NCBI RefSeq assembly: GCF_000799715.1
Contig: NZ_JUHG01000017.1
Span: 310,001 to 374,000 of the forward strand
Direction of reading: 5' to 3'
Length of the DNA: 64,000 nt
From: Martinezella rhizogenes
GTDB taxonomy: Bacteria; Pseudomonadota; Alphaproteobacteria; Rhizobiales; Rhizobiaceae
Shown piece by piece: positions 7,667-16,449 of this stretch. The stretch's first letter is position 1, and each line of letters begins with the position of its first letter. Both the position numbers and the translations under genes were made by a program. Below the pieces are notes generated by a model. That model was not told the DNA's origin, did no database searches, and was given only the letters and a program-made list of their open reading frames with translations.

Positions 7667-9702
7667 GTGCTGCCGCCCTTTTCGCGGTCAATGGCCGCTT
7701 CCTTACGCAGAACGCAACGGGGGTGCAGCGTTACGCTTCAAATGTCGTGCGTGCGCTTGATGAGGCGCTCGCCGTGGCGGATGCGCGAGCGGCCATCATC
7801 GCTCCGTCGGGAACTCCTAACCCGGGTTTCAGCCATATGCCTCTGGTACAGTCGGGACCTCTTTCGGGCCATCCCTGGGAGCAGATTACTTTACCCGCTC
7901 AATGGCCTGGCCGGCTCCTCAACCTTTGCAACACTGCGCCGGCCACCAAGGCCGATCAGATCGTCTGCATCCATGATGCCAACATATTTTCGGCTCCCGA
8001 AAGCTATAACCGCGCCTTTAGGATGGTTTACCGAACATTGCAGCCGCTTCTCGTGCGTCGCTCCGCGCGGATAGCCACGGTCTCCCATGCCGCGGCACGC
8101 CAGATCGCCCGGCATCTGCCAATCCGGGTCGAGGAGATCGCGGTGCTGCCAAACGGTTATGAACACGCGTTGAGCTGGGATCCCGCACTCGCGGAAACAG
8201 CGCCGGGCTTCATTGCCGAAACGTTCGGACAGAGCGATCGCCGGTTCATTCTGGCGCTGGGTTCCAGGGCCCGCCATAAGAATCTGGCGTTGCTCGTCGA
8301 CGCGGCTCCGGGTCTTGACGAAATCGGCGTGGACATCGTGATCGCCGGCGGAGGGGCTGAGATTTTCGTTCCCGGCGCTCTAAAACAGCGATCGAACGTC
8401 CATTTGATCGGTCGTGTGTCGGACCACGATCTGGCTTACCTGCTCGAAAGAGCGCTCTGCCTTGCTTTTCCGTCGCTGACGGAAGGTTTCGGTCTTCCAA
8501 TCGTCGAAGCCATGGCACGCGGCTGCCCGGTTATCGCCTCGCACAGTGCAAGCATGCCGGAAGTCTGTGGCAACGCCGCGCTGCTTGCCTCGCCCTCCGA
8601 TCCCGCGGCCTGGGTCCGGCATATCCGTACACTCAAGGAGACCCCGGAACTCGGCAACGAGCTTGTCGGAAGGGGATATGATCAAGTCCGGCATTTTTCC
8701 TGGTCGCAAACGGCCGCCGGCTACATGGAGTTGCTCGAACGGCCCGCCGCGCGACCGCAGACCTATAAGCCGGTTGCTGCGAGCGCTCCGCGCACGGCGG
8801 TCGTCATCGCCACGCGAGGGCGCCCCGGTATCGTCAACGCCACCGTCCGCCACCTGCTCGCCACGCAAACGTTGAAGCCCGAAGCCGTTATCGTTTCCTG
8901 CATTGATCTTGCGGATGCGGGCGATCTGGTCGGGCATTCGGAGGTGACGGTGGTGACAGGTTTGCCGGGCCTGACCACGCAGCGCAATACGGCGCTTTTG
9001 AGCCTCCCGGAAGCGACTGAGATCGTTGCCTTCTTCGACGACGATTTCATCGCGGACAAGAATTGGCTTGCCGCGGCCGCAAGAGCATTTCGCGACGATT
9101 GCCAGATCGTAGGCTTTACCGGACGAGTCCTCGCCGACGGCGTCAACGGTCCAGGTATCAGTTTCGAAGAGGCATTGCGTCTTGTGGAAGCCGCTTCGCC
9201 CAGCGACTGGAGCTGGATAGAACCGTACAGTCCCTACGGCTGCAATATGGCATTCCGGGCGCAAGCCATTGGCGAGACGCGCTTCGACGAGCGCCTTGTC
9301 CTCTATGGATGGCTGGAAGATCGCGACTTTGCCGCGGCACTTGCCAGGCGGGGTGGTCGCTTCGTCAAATGCGCGGAAGCTTTCGGCGTGCATATGGGAG
9401 TCAAGAATGGTCGCATAAGCGGTGATCGCTTCGGCTATTCGCAGATCGTAAATCCCATCTACATGCTGCGCAAAGGCACGATGACGGGCGCAAAGGTTGC
9501 CAACCACATCTTTTGCAACATGGCCATGAACTTCACGCGAGCGGCATGGCCCGAACCCTTCGTCGACAGGCGTGGACGGGTCAGGGGCAATTTGATCGCA
9601 ATCGCCGACCTTCTTCGAGGTCGCCTGGAACCCGAGCGTGCGGCAAGGCTGACAGCGAAAAACAGCACGGGGCAACTTAAGTCGGAGGTGACGACCAGAT
9701 GA
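7663..9702 (+). CDS. GT4-GT2 fusion glycosyltransferase
   Basis: This 679-residue protein joins two complete transferase modules. Residues 1 to about 360 are a GT4 (GT-B) module with NGRFLTQNATGVQRY at the start, GSRARHKNLALLV at the donor-domain start and an intact E-x7-E in EGFGLPIVEAMARGCPV. Residues about 370-620 are a GT2 (GT-A) module with AVVIATRGRP, the metal-binding AFFDDDFI and an acidic acceptor-site motif WLEDRDF. The two modules probably add two successive sugars. It overlaps both neighbours by ATGA, so the polymerase, this enzyme, the co-polymerase and the next GT2 form one tightly coupled operon. No frameshift marks the junction near residue 360, so the fusion looks real. Confidence 0.88.
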   Translation: MSAAALFAVNGRFLTQNATGVQRYASNVVRALDEALAVADARAAIIAPSGTPNPGFSHMPLVQSGPLSGHPWEQITLPAQWPGRLLNLCNTAPATKADQIVCIHDANIFSAPESYNRAFRMVYRTLQPLLVRRSARIATVSHAAARQIARHLPIRVEEIAVLPNGYEHALSWDPALAETAPGFIAETFGQSDRRFILALGSRARHKNLALLVDAAPGLDEIGVDIVIAGGGAEIFVPGALKQRSNVHLIGRVSDHDLAYLLERALCLAFPSLTEGFGLPIVEAMARGCPVIASHSASMPEVCGNAALLASPSDPAAWVRHIRTLKETPELGNELVGRGYDQVRHFSWSQTAAGYMELLERPAARPQTYKPVAASAPRTAVVIATRGRPGIVNATVRHLLATQTLKPEAVIVSCIDLADAGDLVGHSEVTVVTGLPGLTTQRNTALLSLPEATEIVAFFDDDFIADKNWLAAAARAFRDDCQIVGFTGRVLADGVNGPGISFEEALRLVEAASPSDWSWIEPYSPYGCNMAFRAQAIGETRFDERLVLYGWLEDRDFAAALARRGGRFVKCAEAFGVHMGVKNGRISGDRFGYSQIVNPIYMLRKGTMTGAKVANHIFCNMAMNFTRAAWPEPFVDRRGRVRGNLIAIADLLRGRLEPERAARLTAKNSTGQLKSEVTTR

Positions 9703-11435
9703 CGCAGAACAATCCGTCTCTTTTAGAGCGTTCGTCCCGGCTTTGGCGGCTCGACGACGCTCCCGCGGATCCTCCCAATGAGGGACCGGTCGCCCTCCTG
9801 CGATCGATGTGCTCGCTTGCCTTGCAGCATAAGACCAAACTCATTCTGTGCACGGCCGTCGGTATCGGTCTGGCGGGATACCACGCCCATTCCCTGCCGC
9901 GGGTCTATACGGCGACAGCGACCATGCTCCTTGAACCGCGCCGTTCGACATGGGCTTCGGGCCAGGACGCGAGCGCAGCACAGAATCTCGACCTGAACAG
10001 GGCGGACAGTGAGCTCCAGATTATCCGGTCAGAGCGCCTGCTCTCAGCGGTATTCGACAATCTGGATTTACAGAACAACCCGGAACTCGGTCCACAGCCC
10101 CCCCGCTTGATCGATCTTTTCGTCAGCAATGTACGGCGCATCTTGAACGTGCCGGCGACAGGATCCGGTGCGATAACATCAGAGACCGGCAAAACAGCCC
10201 GGTCCGATGGGACGGCTGCGACAAGCAATATCGAAGGCTCCGCCACTGATGCGCGTCAAGCGGCATTCCAGACCTTTGCAAAGAATCTCGACGTGCGCAG
10301 GGTCGGTCAATCCTACGTCATGGAAATCAGCTATTCGTCCTCGGATCCGGCGCTTGCCGCCCGTGTCGCGAATGCGGCCGTGTCCGGCTATATCCTGCAG
10401 GCGGTCTCTTTCAAGGCGGAAATGGCCCAGGCAGGGACAGAGGTGCTTCAGTGGCGCCTCGATGCCTTGGCTTCGCAGGTCGATGCCGCGACGGATGCCA
10501 TGAAACAGGGAAAGCTGCCCGCTATTCCAACACCAGACGGCGATGCGCGGATTATCGGCGCAGCGCTGCCGCCGCTGGGCCCATCGGCACCGCGTCCATC
10601 GTTGATCACGGCACTTGGAGGCGTTCTCGGCCTGCTTGCCGGTTTCTCCATGATTGCGCTCAATCTTGCGCTCGATCGGAAGGTTCGCAACGCCAAGGAC
10701 CTGATGCGGGATACGGGGATACCATGTCTCGGAACCTTGCCGGACGCGGCAAGCCGTGTTGACCTCAGGCGAGGCTCGCATAACAGAAGAAGCTCCGTGG
10801 TCGTCAACCTGCCTGGCAGTGCTTATGCCGTGGCGATCCGCGATCTCAGGACATCGATTGAGATCGCCTGCTCGGCAATTCGCAACGAGCGAGGCATCGT
10901 GATCGCGGTCGCGGGCTGGGAGACGGGCGCCGGAGTGTCGACGCTTTGCTTGAGCCTGGCGCAATTCATCAGCCGGAGCGGTCGGCATACGACACTTTTC
11001 AATGCGGAGATGGGGCAGATCGACCTCAGCGACGATGGTCCCGACGCTTTGCCGACAACGTCGCTGGCCGATGCGCTCGTTGCCGACATGCGGCCGGAAC
11101 AGGTGATCTTCGGGAACGGACGCGGAGACGGTGACGGCATTGCCGTACTCCCTATACATTCCGAAAATGCCCTGACGAATCTCTATGTCGATTTCCGCGA
11201 CCGGCGTGTCGCGCGGATCGTCGAAGCAGCCCGTGCCAGAGGCGACGTGCTTCTCGGCTTGCCGTCAGTCGGCGGCTCGACGGATGCGCAGGCCCTGGCA
11301 ATTCACGCCGACGCCGTCCTGATCGTCGCCAGCGCCGGACGGACGACCACAGAACAAGTCAACGATACCTTGCAGCAATTGCGACGCTCCGGCGCCAATG
11401 TGATTGGTACTGTGATCAATCGGGCAAGAGCATGA
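9699..11435 (+). CDS. Wzc/ExoP-like polysaccharide co-polymerase with degenerate tyrosine-kinase domain
   Basis: This 578-residue inner-membrane protein sets chain length and links to the OPX pore. Membrane helix 1 is at about 47-62 and a Wzz-like periplasmic part at 65-250. A proline-rich stretch (PPLGPSAPRP, 291-300) precedes helix 2 (302-325). A P-loop-type cytoplasmic domain covers about 375-578. It is clearly shorter than Wzc or ExoP (over 700 residues), because most of the periplasmic coil is missing. In the kinase domain the Walker A lysine is absent (TGAGVST, 409-415). The Walker A-prime aspartates are replaced (LFNAEMG, 433-439) and the Walker B aspartate is gone (VLLGLPS, 517-523). 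The protein ends in RARA with no tyrosine cluster. It should not autophosphorylate. Both ends overlap neighbours by ATGA. Confidence 0.85.
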   Translation: MTQNNPSLLERSSRLWRLDDAPADPPNEGPVALLRSMCSLALQHKTKLILCTAVGIGLAGYHAHSLPRVYTATATMLLEPRRSTWASGQDASAAQNLDLNRADSELQIIRSERLLSAVFDNLDLQNNPELGPQPPRLIDLFVSNVRRILNVPATGSGAITSETGKTARSDGTAATSNIEGSATDARQAAFQTFAKNLDVRRVGQSYVMEISYSSSDPALAARVANAAVSGYILQAVSFKAEMAQAGTEVLQWRLDALASQVDAATDAMKQGKLPAIPTPDGDARIIGAALPPLGPSAPRPSLITALGGVLGLLAGFSMIALNLALDRKVRNAKDLMRDTGIPCLGTLPDAASRVDLRRGSHNRRSSVVVNLPGSAYAVAIRDLRTSIEIACSAIRNERGIVIAVAGWETGAGVSTLCLSLAQFISRSGRHTTLFNAEMGQIDLSDDGPDALPTTSLADALVADMRPEQVIFGNGRGDGDGIAVLPIHSENALTNLYVDFRDRRVARIVEAARARGDVLLGLPSVGGSTDAQALAIHADAVLIVASAGRTTTEQVNDTLQQLRRSGANVIGTVINRARA

Positions 11436-12442
11436 CGAGAATGGAAGCACCCAAAATCTCCATCGTCATCACCTGCTGGAATTATGAAGCCTATGTGGCG
11501 AACGCGATCCGCAGCGTCGTTTCGCAGGGCCGCGATGATTGCGAGCTCGTCGTCATCGATGACGGCTCGACCGATTCGTCCTGGGACGTCATTCAGGGTG
11601 AGGGGGTGACCGCCTATCGCATTGAAAACGGCGGACAACGTGCGGCAGGTCTTTACGGATTGGAGCGAACGCAGGCTCCGTTCGTTCTGTTTCTTGATGC
11701 GGACGACGAGCTGGCTCCAGGTTCGCTCGCAACGATCATTTCGAAGCTGGATAGCGACGTTGCCAAGCTTCAATTCTCGCTGACCCGCATCAATGATCAG
11801 GGGGCGGTCACTAGCGCCGCGACACCTCTGAAAGAGTTCCGCGAACGCCAGATACTGGCCGATCGCGTGTTGCGCACAGGCGTCTACACCACCCCGCCGA
11901 CATCTGGAAACGTGTTCAGGCGAGACCTTTGCGAACACCTCCGGGAGATGACCTACGACCGCGCGGTCGACGGAGTGATCCTGTTTGCCGCGCCGTTCAT
12001 GGGCGATGTCGTAAGCCTGTCTGAGGAACTGGGACGCTACCGCGTCCATGGCCGCAATATTTCCGGACTGGGACGCGCCGTCGATCCGGCATCGCTGCGA
12101 GGGGAACTAAACCGCTTTGTCCAGCGGATGAGCCACCTGCGCCGAATTCTGGCGCAGTATGGTCTGGCGGACGAACTGGTTCAGCCTGAGCAGACATATT
12201 TCTATCTCGAACGCAGCTTCTATTTGGCTATCGCCGAAGGACGCCGTCCGCCGATTGGACGTCTCTTTGATCTGCTCCGCCAACTCTGGCGGGAATCCTA
12301 CCCCATGAAGACCAAGGCGACTGTTGCGGCGTTCTGCCTCCTGACCATGGTGCTCCCAAACCGACGCGCGCGCAGCGGGCTCGCCTATCGGCTGAACGGC
12401 GGAAAACGCTCAACTATCGGGCTAATTCAGTCGCTGCTGTAA
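11432..12442 (+). CDS. GT2-family glycosyltransferase
   Basis: This 336-residue inverting GT-A transferase starts with ISIVITCWNYEAYVANAI. It carries VVIDDGSTD (about residues 45-53) and the metal-binding LFLDADDEL (about 89-97). The C-terminal third has weaker similarity and a hydrophobic basic end, as often seen in membrane-associated GT2 enzymes. It is the last gene of the coupled plus-strand run, overlapping the co-polymerase by ATGA, and it converges on the flippase gene 38 bases on. The donor sugar is unknown. Confidence 0.88.
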   Translation: MTRMEAPKISIVITCWNYEAYVANAIRSVVSQGRDDCELVVIDDGSTDSSWDVIQGEGVTAYRIENGGQRAAGLYGLERTQAPFVLFLDADDELAPGSLATIISKLDSDVAKLQFSLTRINDQGAVTSAATPLKEFRERQILADRVLRTGVYTTPPTSGNVFRRDLCEHLREMTYDRAVDGVILFAAPFMGDVVSLSEELGRYRVHGRNISGLGRAVDPASLRGELNRFVQRMSHLRRILAQYGLADELVQPEQTYFYLERSFYLAIAEGRRPPIGRLFDLLRQLWRESYPMKTKATVAAFCLLTMVLPNRRARSGLAYRLNGGKRSTIGLIQSLL

Positions 12443-12480
12443 CGGCACTGAGCTTGTCACGCGATCGGGCGGGGACGCGA

Positions 12481-13923
12481 TCATCGCCGACGATCAGCCA
12501 GTTCGAGCCGCCCGCGCCCGGTGATCAATCGCATGCCGAGGGCAAAGAGCGTCCCGACATAGGCTGCTGCACCCATCGCCACAACGAAGGCCAGCTCCAG
12601 GATGTGATTCCAGGACCGCCCCGCCAGTTCTTCTCGCAGCATGAGAACCCACACCGCCATCACGATCGCGGCAAGAGCGATCTTCCATATGTTTTTCAAC
12701 TGCGTCCAGATTCCAAGCTCCAACAGCCGTCGGACGTCGTTCAAATAGAATCCGAACATGATCGTCGAGAGGACAACGCGCGCCACGCTGGCTCCGCCGG
12801 TCGAAAAAAAGTAAAAGCCGATCGAGATCAGAACGATCCTGAAACCCAGATCGATGGCGTTCAGCCTGAAGAGAATATGAGGGCGATCAAGGGCAATGCT
12901 GGCCGAGTACAGGGTTTGAAAATAGGGGATAGGGAGCACCGCCAGCGAAAGCATGCTGAGCAGGGGAGCCGCGTCCTTCCATTTCTCTCCGAGCAGCAAA
13001 TCGGTGACAAGATCCGCTGTCAGCGATATCCCGACGCAGGCCGGCACTGAAATCAGCATTGCGAAACGGGCGGCCTTCAGAAAGGCCAGCCTCATTCGCT
13101 GGGGATCCGAATTGATCTGCGAAAAGGCCGCCATCACCGGCTGCAGCGCCGGGCCGATCAGGCTTTGCGTCGGAACCACAGCCACATCACTCGCCACGGC
13201 ATAACGGCCAAGCGTGGTGCTATCGGTGGCAGCGCCGATCAGAACACGGTCGAATTGCCAATTCAGCGCCGCGACCAGTTGCGCGGAGCTGAACCAGCCG
13301 ACGAAGCCGGCGAAGTTCGACAGACGCGCCAGCGAGAGCGCCGGCCGGTACGGTGCAAGCACATAGGACATCGCCACGGCCGCTATCGAATTGGTAACGA
13401 AGTTGGCGGCAATGGCCCAATAAGCCCCTCCGGAAAAAACGGTGATGATGGCGACGACGAAGGCGCATAGTTTCCCGCAAAATTCCATCAGGAAGGTCTG
13501 CTGGAAGCCCATATCCCGGGCGAAATGCACCATCGCCGGACTGTAGAACCCTTTCACGATCGGGCCCAATGCCAACATGGCAATCAGCGGGATCAGTTGT
13601 GGGTTGTGATTGAACATCGAAAAGGGCCAGGCGGCGGTCATGACGATGATCGCGATCAATCCGCTCCTCATGACGCTGAGCGTGAAGCCGGTATCCAGAT
13701 GGCTTTTGTCGATGATGTTCAGCCGGACCAGCGCTTGGGTGACCGGCACCTCGAGGACAGTGTCGACCACGACGACAAGCGACATTGCCAGCGCCGCCAG
13801 ACCGAAATCCGCGGGGGTCAGGATACGAGCGAGGAACAGGAGCGTGAAGAAATCGATGATGCGCCCGAGGAAGCGTGACACAATGAGCCAGCCGGCTCCT
13901 TTGAAGGCTTTGAACGCGAGCAT
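12481..13923 (-). CDS. Wzx-like polysaccharide flippase (MOP superfamily)
   Basis: This 480-residue membrane protein with about twelve to fourteen helices would flip the lipid-linked repeat unit across the inner membrane. The N-terminal AFKGAGWLIVSRFLGRIIDF and LARILTPADFGLAALAMSL are typical of the polysaccharide transporter branch. The chosen ATG at 13923 matches the normal family N-terminus. The frame is open to 14055, but the extra 44 residues are polar and unlike the family. The ribosome site is weak for both. It converges with the GT2 gene and lies 250 bases downstream of the HAD gene on the same strand. Confidence 0.88.
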   Translation of the reverse strand: MLAFKAFKGAGWLIVSRFLGRIIDFFTLLFLARILTPADFGLAALAMSLVVVVDTVLEVPVTQALVRLNIIDKSHLDTGFTLSVMRSGLIAIIVMTAAWPFSMFNHNPQLIPLIAMLALGPIVKGFYSPAMVHFARDMGFQQTFLMEFCGKLCAFVVAIITVFSGGAYWAIAANFVTNSIAAVAMSYVLAPYRPALSLARLSNFAGFVGWFSSAQLVAALNWQFDRVLIGAATDSTTLGRYAVASDVAVVPTQSLIGPALQPVMAAFSQINSDPQRMRLAFLKAARFAMLISVPACVGISLTADLVTDLLLGEKWKDAAPLLSMLSLAVLPIPYFQTLYSASIALDRPHILFRLNAIDLGFRIVLISIGFYFFSTGGASVARVVLSTIMFGFYLNDVRRLLELGIWTQLKNIWKIALAAIVMAVWVLMLREELAGRSWNHILELAFVVAMGAAAYVGTLFALGMRLITGRGRLELADRRR

Positions 13924-14173
13924 TTTGAACCTAAGCCCCCGCCCATCGTCGTGGTCGCCCAACATTAGGGCCATGCCGTTCCATGGCGAGCCGAAGCTCT
14001 TCTGGTTGAGCCTCGACTGAACCGAGAGGTCGAGACAGTTGTCTTGATTTCTCAATCAGATCTGACGCAGGTCGCAGGGTCAGTTGCCGCCGGAAGCCGA
14101 AAGATCCTTTGACAGGACCGCAGTTAAGACGCATTGCAGCATTCATAAAACTGTCCTTGGCATACTCATTTAT

Positions 14174-16141
14174 TCAACGATACAAGCGAGCCGAGACCCC
14201 CCGCAGTACATGCGCCATTTCGAGCGCGGCAAGCAGCGGCGGTTTGAGGAGTGGGAAGTCGCGCGCAATTGCGCCTTCGCGCCACAGATGCGACTTAACC
14301 GACATCAGCTTCTTGGTAAGATCCGTGTTTTGCGGGCGATTGAGCACATGCACCACGTCGGAGCGGCCGAAATCGACCGAGCGAGCGCCGACGCCGAGCG
14401 CCACAATATCGATCTGGCTCGGGTTGGTGATCGCTTGCTTGAGGCGCACCCAGGCACAGTCGGCATCGCGCAAAACCTGCGCCCCGCTTTTAATCCGATC
14501 GATATATTGCAATGCTCCGGACAGAAGTGGGTTTCCGGTCGCTGGATCGAGCTTTCCATAGCGGATATCGCCGGAATTGGCCTCGATAACGCCGTCGGCA
14601 TCCTCGCTGAACTGACGAACGGATGGCAGCGCCGGTTCGAACAGACTTTCGATGATCTGCCAATATCGCAGGATCACGGTTTCCACCTTGAACGGACTGT
14701 ACAGATTCTGCTCGACGACGAGGCCAGTGACCATCGGAAAATGGTCCTCGCTCAGCCCCTTGTAATTGCAGCGTGCAAATTGGATGGTTTCGAAGCGGCG
14801 ATCGGGAAGGCCGGCAGCCAACAGCCGTTGAGTACTGCCGTAAAGGCCCGTGTCGCAAAGAACGATACGTTTCGCTTGATCCGAAATCTGATCGAGATGG
14901 CGAATGAACAGGTCGTTCTGCTTGCGAATGTCCTCCAGCACCATATGGCCGGCGTTCGTATCGAGCAGCGAGAAAAACCGCTTTGGATCGAAAGTTTGTT
15001 GCCAGGGCTCTGGCAGTTCGTAGTTTTGCCCACCCAATGCGCGGGCAACATCCGCAAAGCTTCCCCGCTGGAACTCACGAGCGAGTTCGTCCAGCACCGT
15101 CGGGCTCCTGGTCATGACCGCCGAACGCGCGGCGACGAGCCTTGAAACCAGAATGTTGTCGCGCTTGAGGTCAAGTGGCAGACCGAGCGCCTGTAGAACC
15201 CGCTCGAAAGCCTCCCTGATACCGATTCCGCCCCTTGCGCAGAACAACAGCGCGGTGTCATCGCCAGCTTTTGCCTGCGTGGCATATAGCCAGATGAACA
15301 GGCAGAACTCTGCGACGATCGGCCCGAAAACATCCCGGCCGAAGGAGATTTTGTCGTTTGGCGCGGGAATATCCCGGTCGCGCTGCACCAGGCGCTGACG
15401 GATTTGCCTGAACGCTTCTGTGGTTGCCCCGTCCGCGCGCGAAGCGTAGCGATCGAGGCGGCTTCTTGGGAGATGAACTGTCTTGATCCCCATCGCATTG
15501 GGCACCCGGACATCGGCCATCACATCGTCACCAATGTGCAAAATTTGGGACGGGGAAACAGCCTCGGTTTCAAGTACGACGGAAAACAGTCCGCCATAGC
15601 GCTTGCTCGCCTGGGCATCCGCGCTCGAATAGATCCCGTCGATAAGTCCTGGGCCGTGGAAATGGTTGATCAATTCCGCAAGTCGGTCGGCTGAAAGTCC
15701 CGTGTCGCTCACTGCGACAATCCGGACGCCGGTCTGTCGATATCGCCTCAACACGGTGGCCAGTGCCGCGTTCGCTGAAAGAGCCGTTTTTTCGACGGCC
15801 AATTCTATGGCGAGGCGCTCGTCCGCCAGGTCCTCCGGCAAACCGAGCAATGCGAGCTGGCAGCGTATGATATCGGTCAGGCGCACTTCGCCCGCGCCAC
15901 CGCCTGTATTGAGCGCGCGGTAAGCAAATTTCTGGGCAAGAAGGCGAGCCCTCGCCAGCTCGCTCTTGCCGATGGTCAGACCCCGCTCTCTCAGGAGATG
16001 CGCAAATTGCGCTTCACCCGCGGCAATTCGGGAGCGCTGCGACTTTCCATTGCGCAGCAACAACGTGTCGAACACGTCGGTGGAAATCAGCTCGATTTCG
16101 TTGGCGTGCTGATAGAAATCGTCGAGGCTTCGCCGTAGCAC
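14174..16141 (-). CDS. large HAD-superfamily protein with uncharacterised C-terminal region (COG5610-like)
   Basis: This 655-residue protein has an N-terminal HAD fold (about residues 15-235). Motif I is TDVFDTLL (D22 as nucleophile), motif II is VAVSDTG, the motif III lysine is in ASKRYGG and motif IV is ILHIGDDVMADV. Motif I has F where phosphatases have the second Asp, as in dehalogenase-type D-x-(Y/F)-x-T. The remaining roughly 400 residues include LLFCARGGIGIREAF and IVLCDTGLYGSTQRLL and match no domain I can name. Relatives occur in polysaccharide loci, often beside transferases. It starts at GTG with GAGGGGG 7 bases upstream. It may trim a sugar phosphate or modify the polymer, but the reaction is unknown. 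It is divergent from the flavoprotein gene. Confidence 0.7.
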   Translation of the reverse strand: MLRRSLDDFYQHANEIELISTDVFDTLLLRNGKSQRSRIAAGEAQFAHLLRERGLTIGKSELARARLLAQKFAYRALNTGGGAGEVRLTDIIRCQLALLGLPEDLADERLAIELAVEKTALSANAALATVLRRYRQTGVRIVAVSDTGLSADRLAELINHFHGPGLIDGIYSSADAQASKRYGGLFSVVLETEAVSPSQILHIGDDVMADVRVPNAMGIKTVHLPRSRLDRYASRADGATTEAFRQIRQRLVQRDRDIPAPNDKISFGRDVFGPIVAEFCLFIWLYATQAKAGDDTALLFCARGGIGIREAFERVLQALGLPLDLKRDNILVSRLVAARSAVMTRSPTVLDELAREFQRGSFADVARALGGQNYELPEPWQQTFDPKRFFSLLDTNAGHMVLEDIRKQNDLFIRHLDQISDQAKRIVLCDTGLYGSTQRLLAAGLPDRRFETIQFARCNYKGLSEDHFPMVTGLVVEQNLYSPFKVETVILRYWQIIESLFEPALPSVRQFSEDADGVIEANSGDIRYGKLDPATGNPLLSGALQYIDRIKSGAQVLRDADCAWVRLKQAITNPSQIDIVALGVGARSVDFGRSDVVHVLNRPQNTDLTKKLMSVKSHLWREGAIARDFPLLKPPLLAALEMAHVLRGVSARLYR

Positions 16142-16449
16142 TAAACACCCCCTCGGCGTGCACCGATTTAGTCAATTTGTCTATGCGAGATATAATTTCC
16201 AATATCGAACTGACTATAATCATGGATCGATATCAATTTGAAGCATAGATTAGCAGCATAGGGCAAAATATATCAAGTACTATTCGATTTATAAAAGAAA
16301 TCACTTGAATTTTTGTTCCATTTTCCCTCCAATGAAGATTAGATGACACTATAATATGCAAATTATTTGAGAGATATGTTTGAATTCAACTTCCAATGTC
16401 TAGAAATATAATCTACGCTTATAAGACGGTTGGAGGTGAGGGCGACTCC
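16142..16449. promoter_or_regulatory. AT-rich divergent spacer between HAD and flavoprotein genes
   Basis: This spacer is much richer in AT than its flanking genes and should hold two opposed promoters. A 10-base perfect palindrome TTGAATTCAA lies at 16380-16389 and a TATAAT-like stretch near 16350. No gene is seen. The annotated start of the flavoprotein could be moved to an ATG at 16396, but that lacks a ribosome site. Confidence 0.4.

Noticed and set aside
12454..13050. Plus-strand frame opposite the flippase gene
   Set aside because: It is antisense to a clear membrane transporter and has a low-complexity polar translation.
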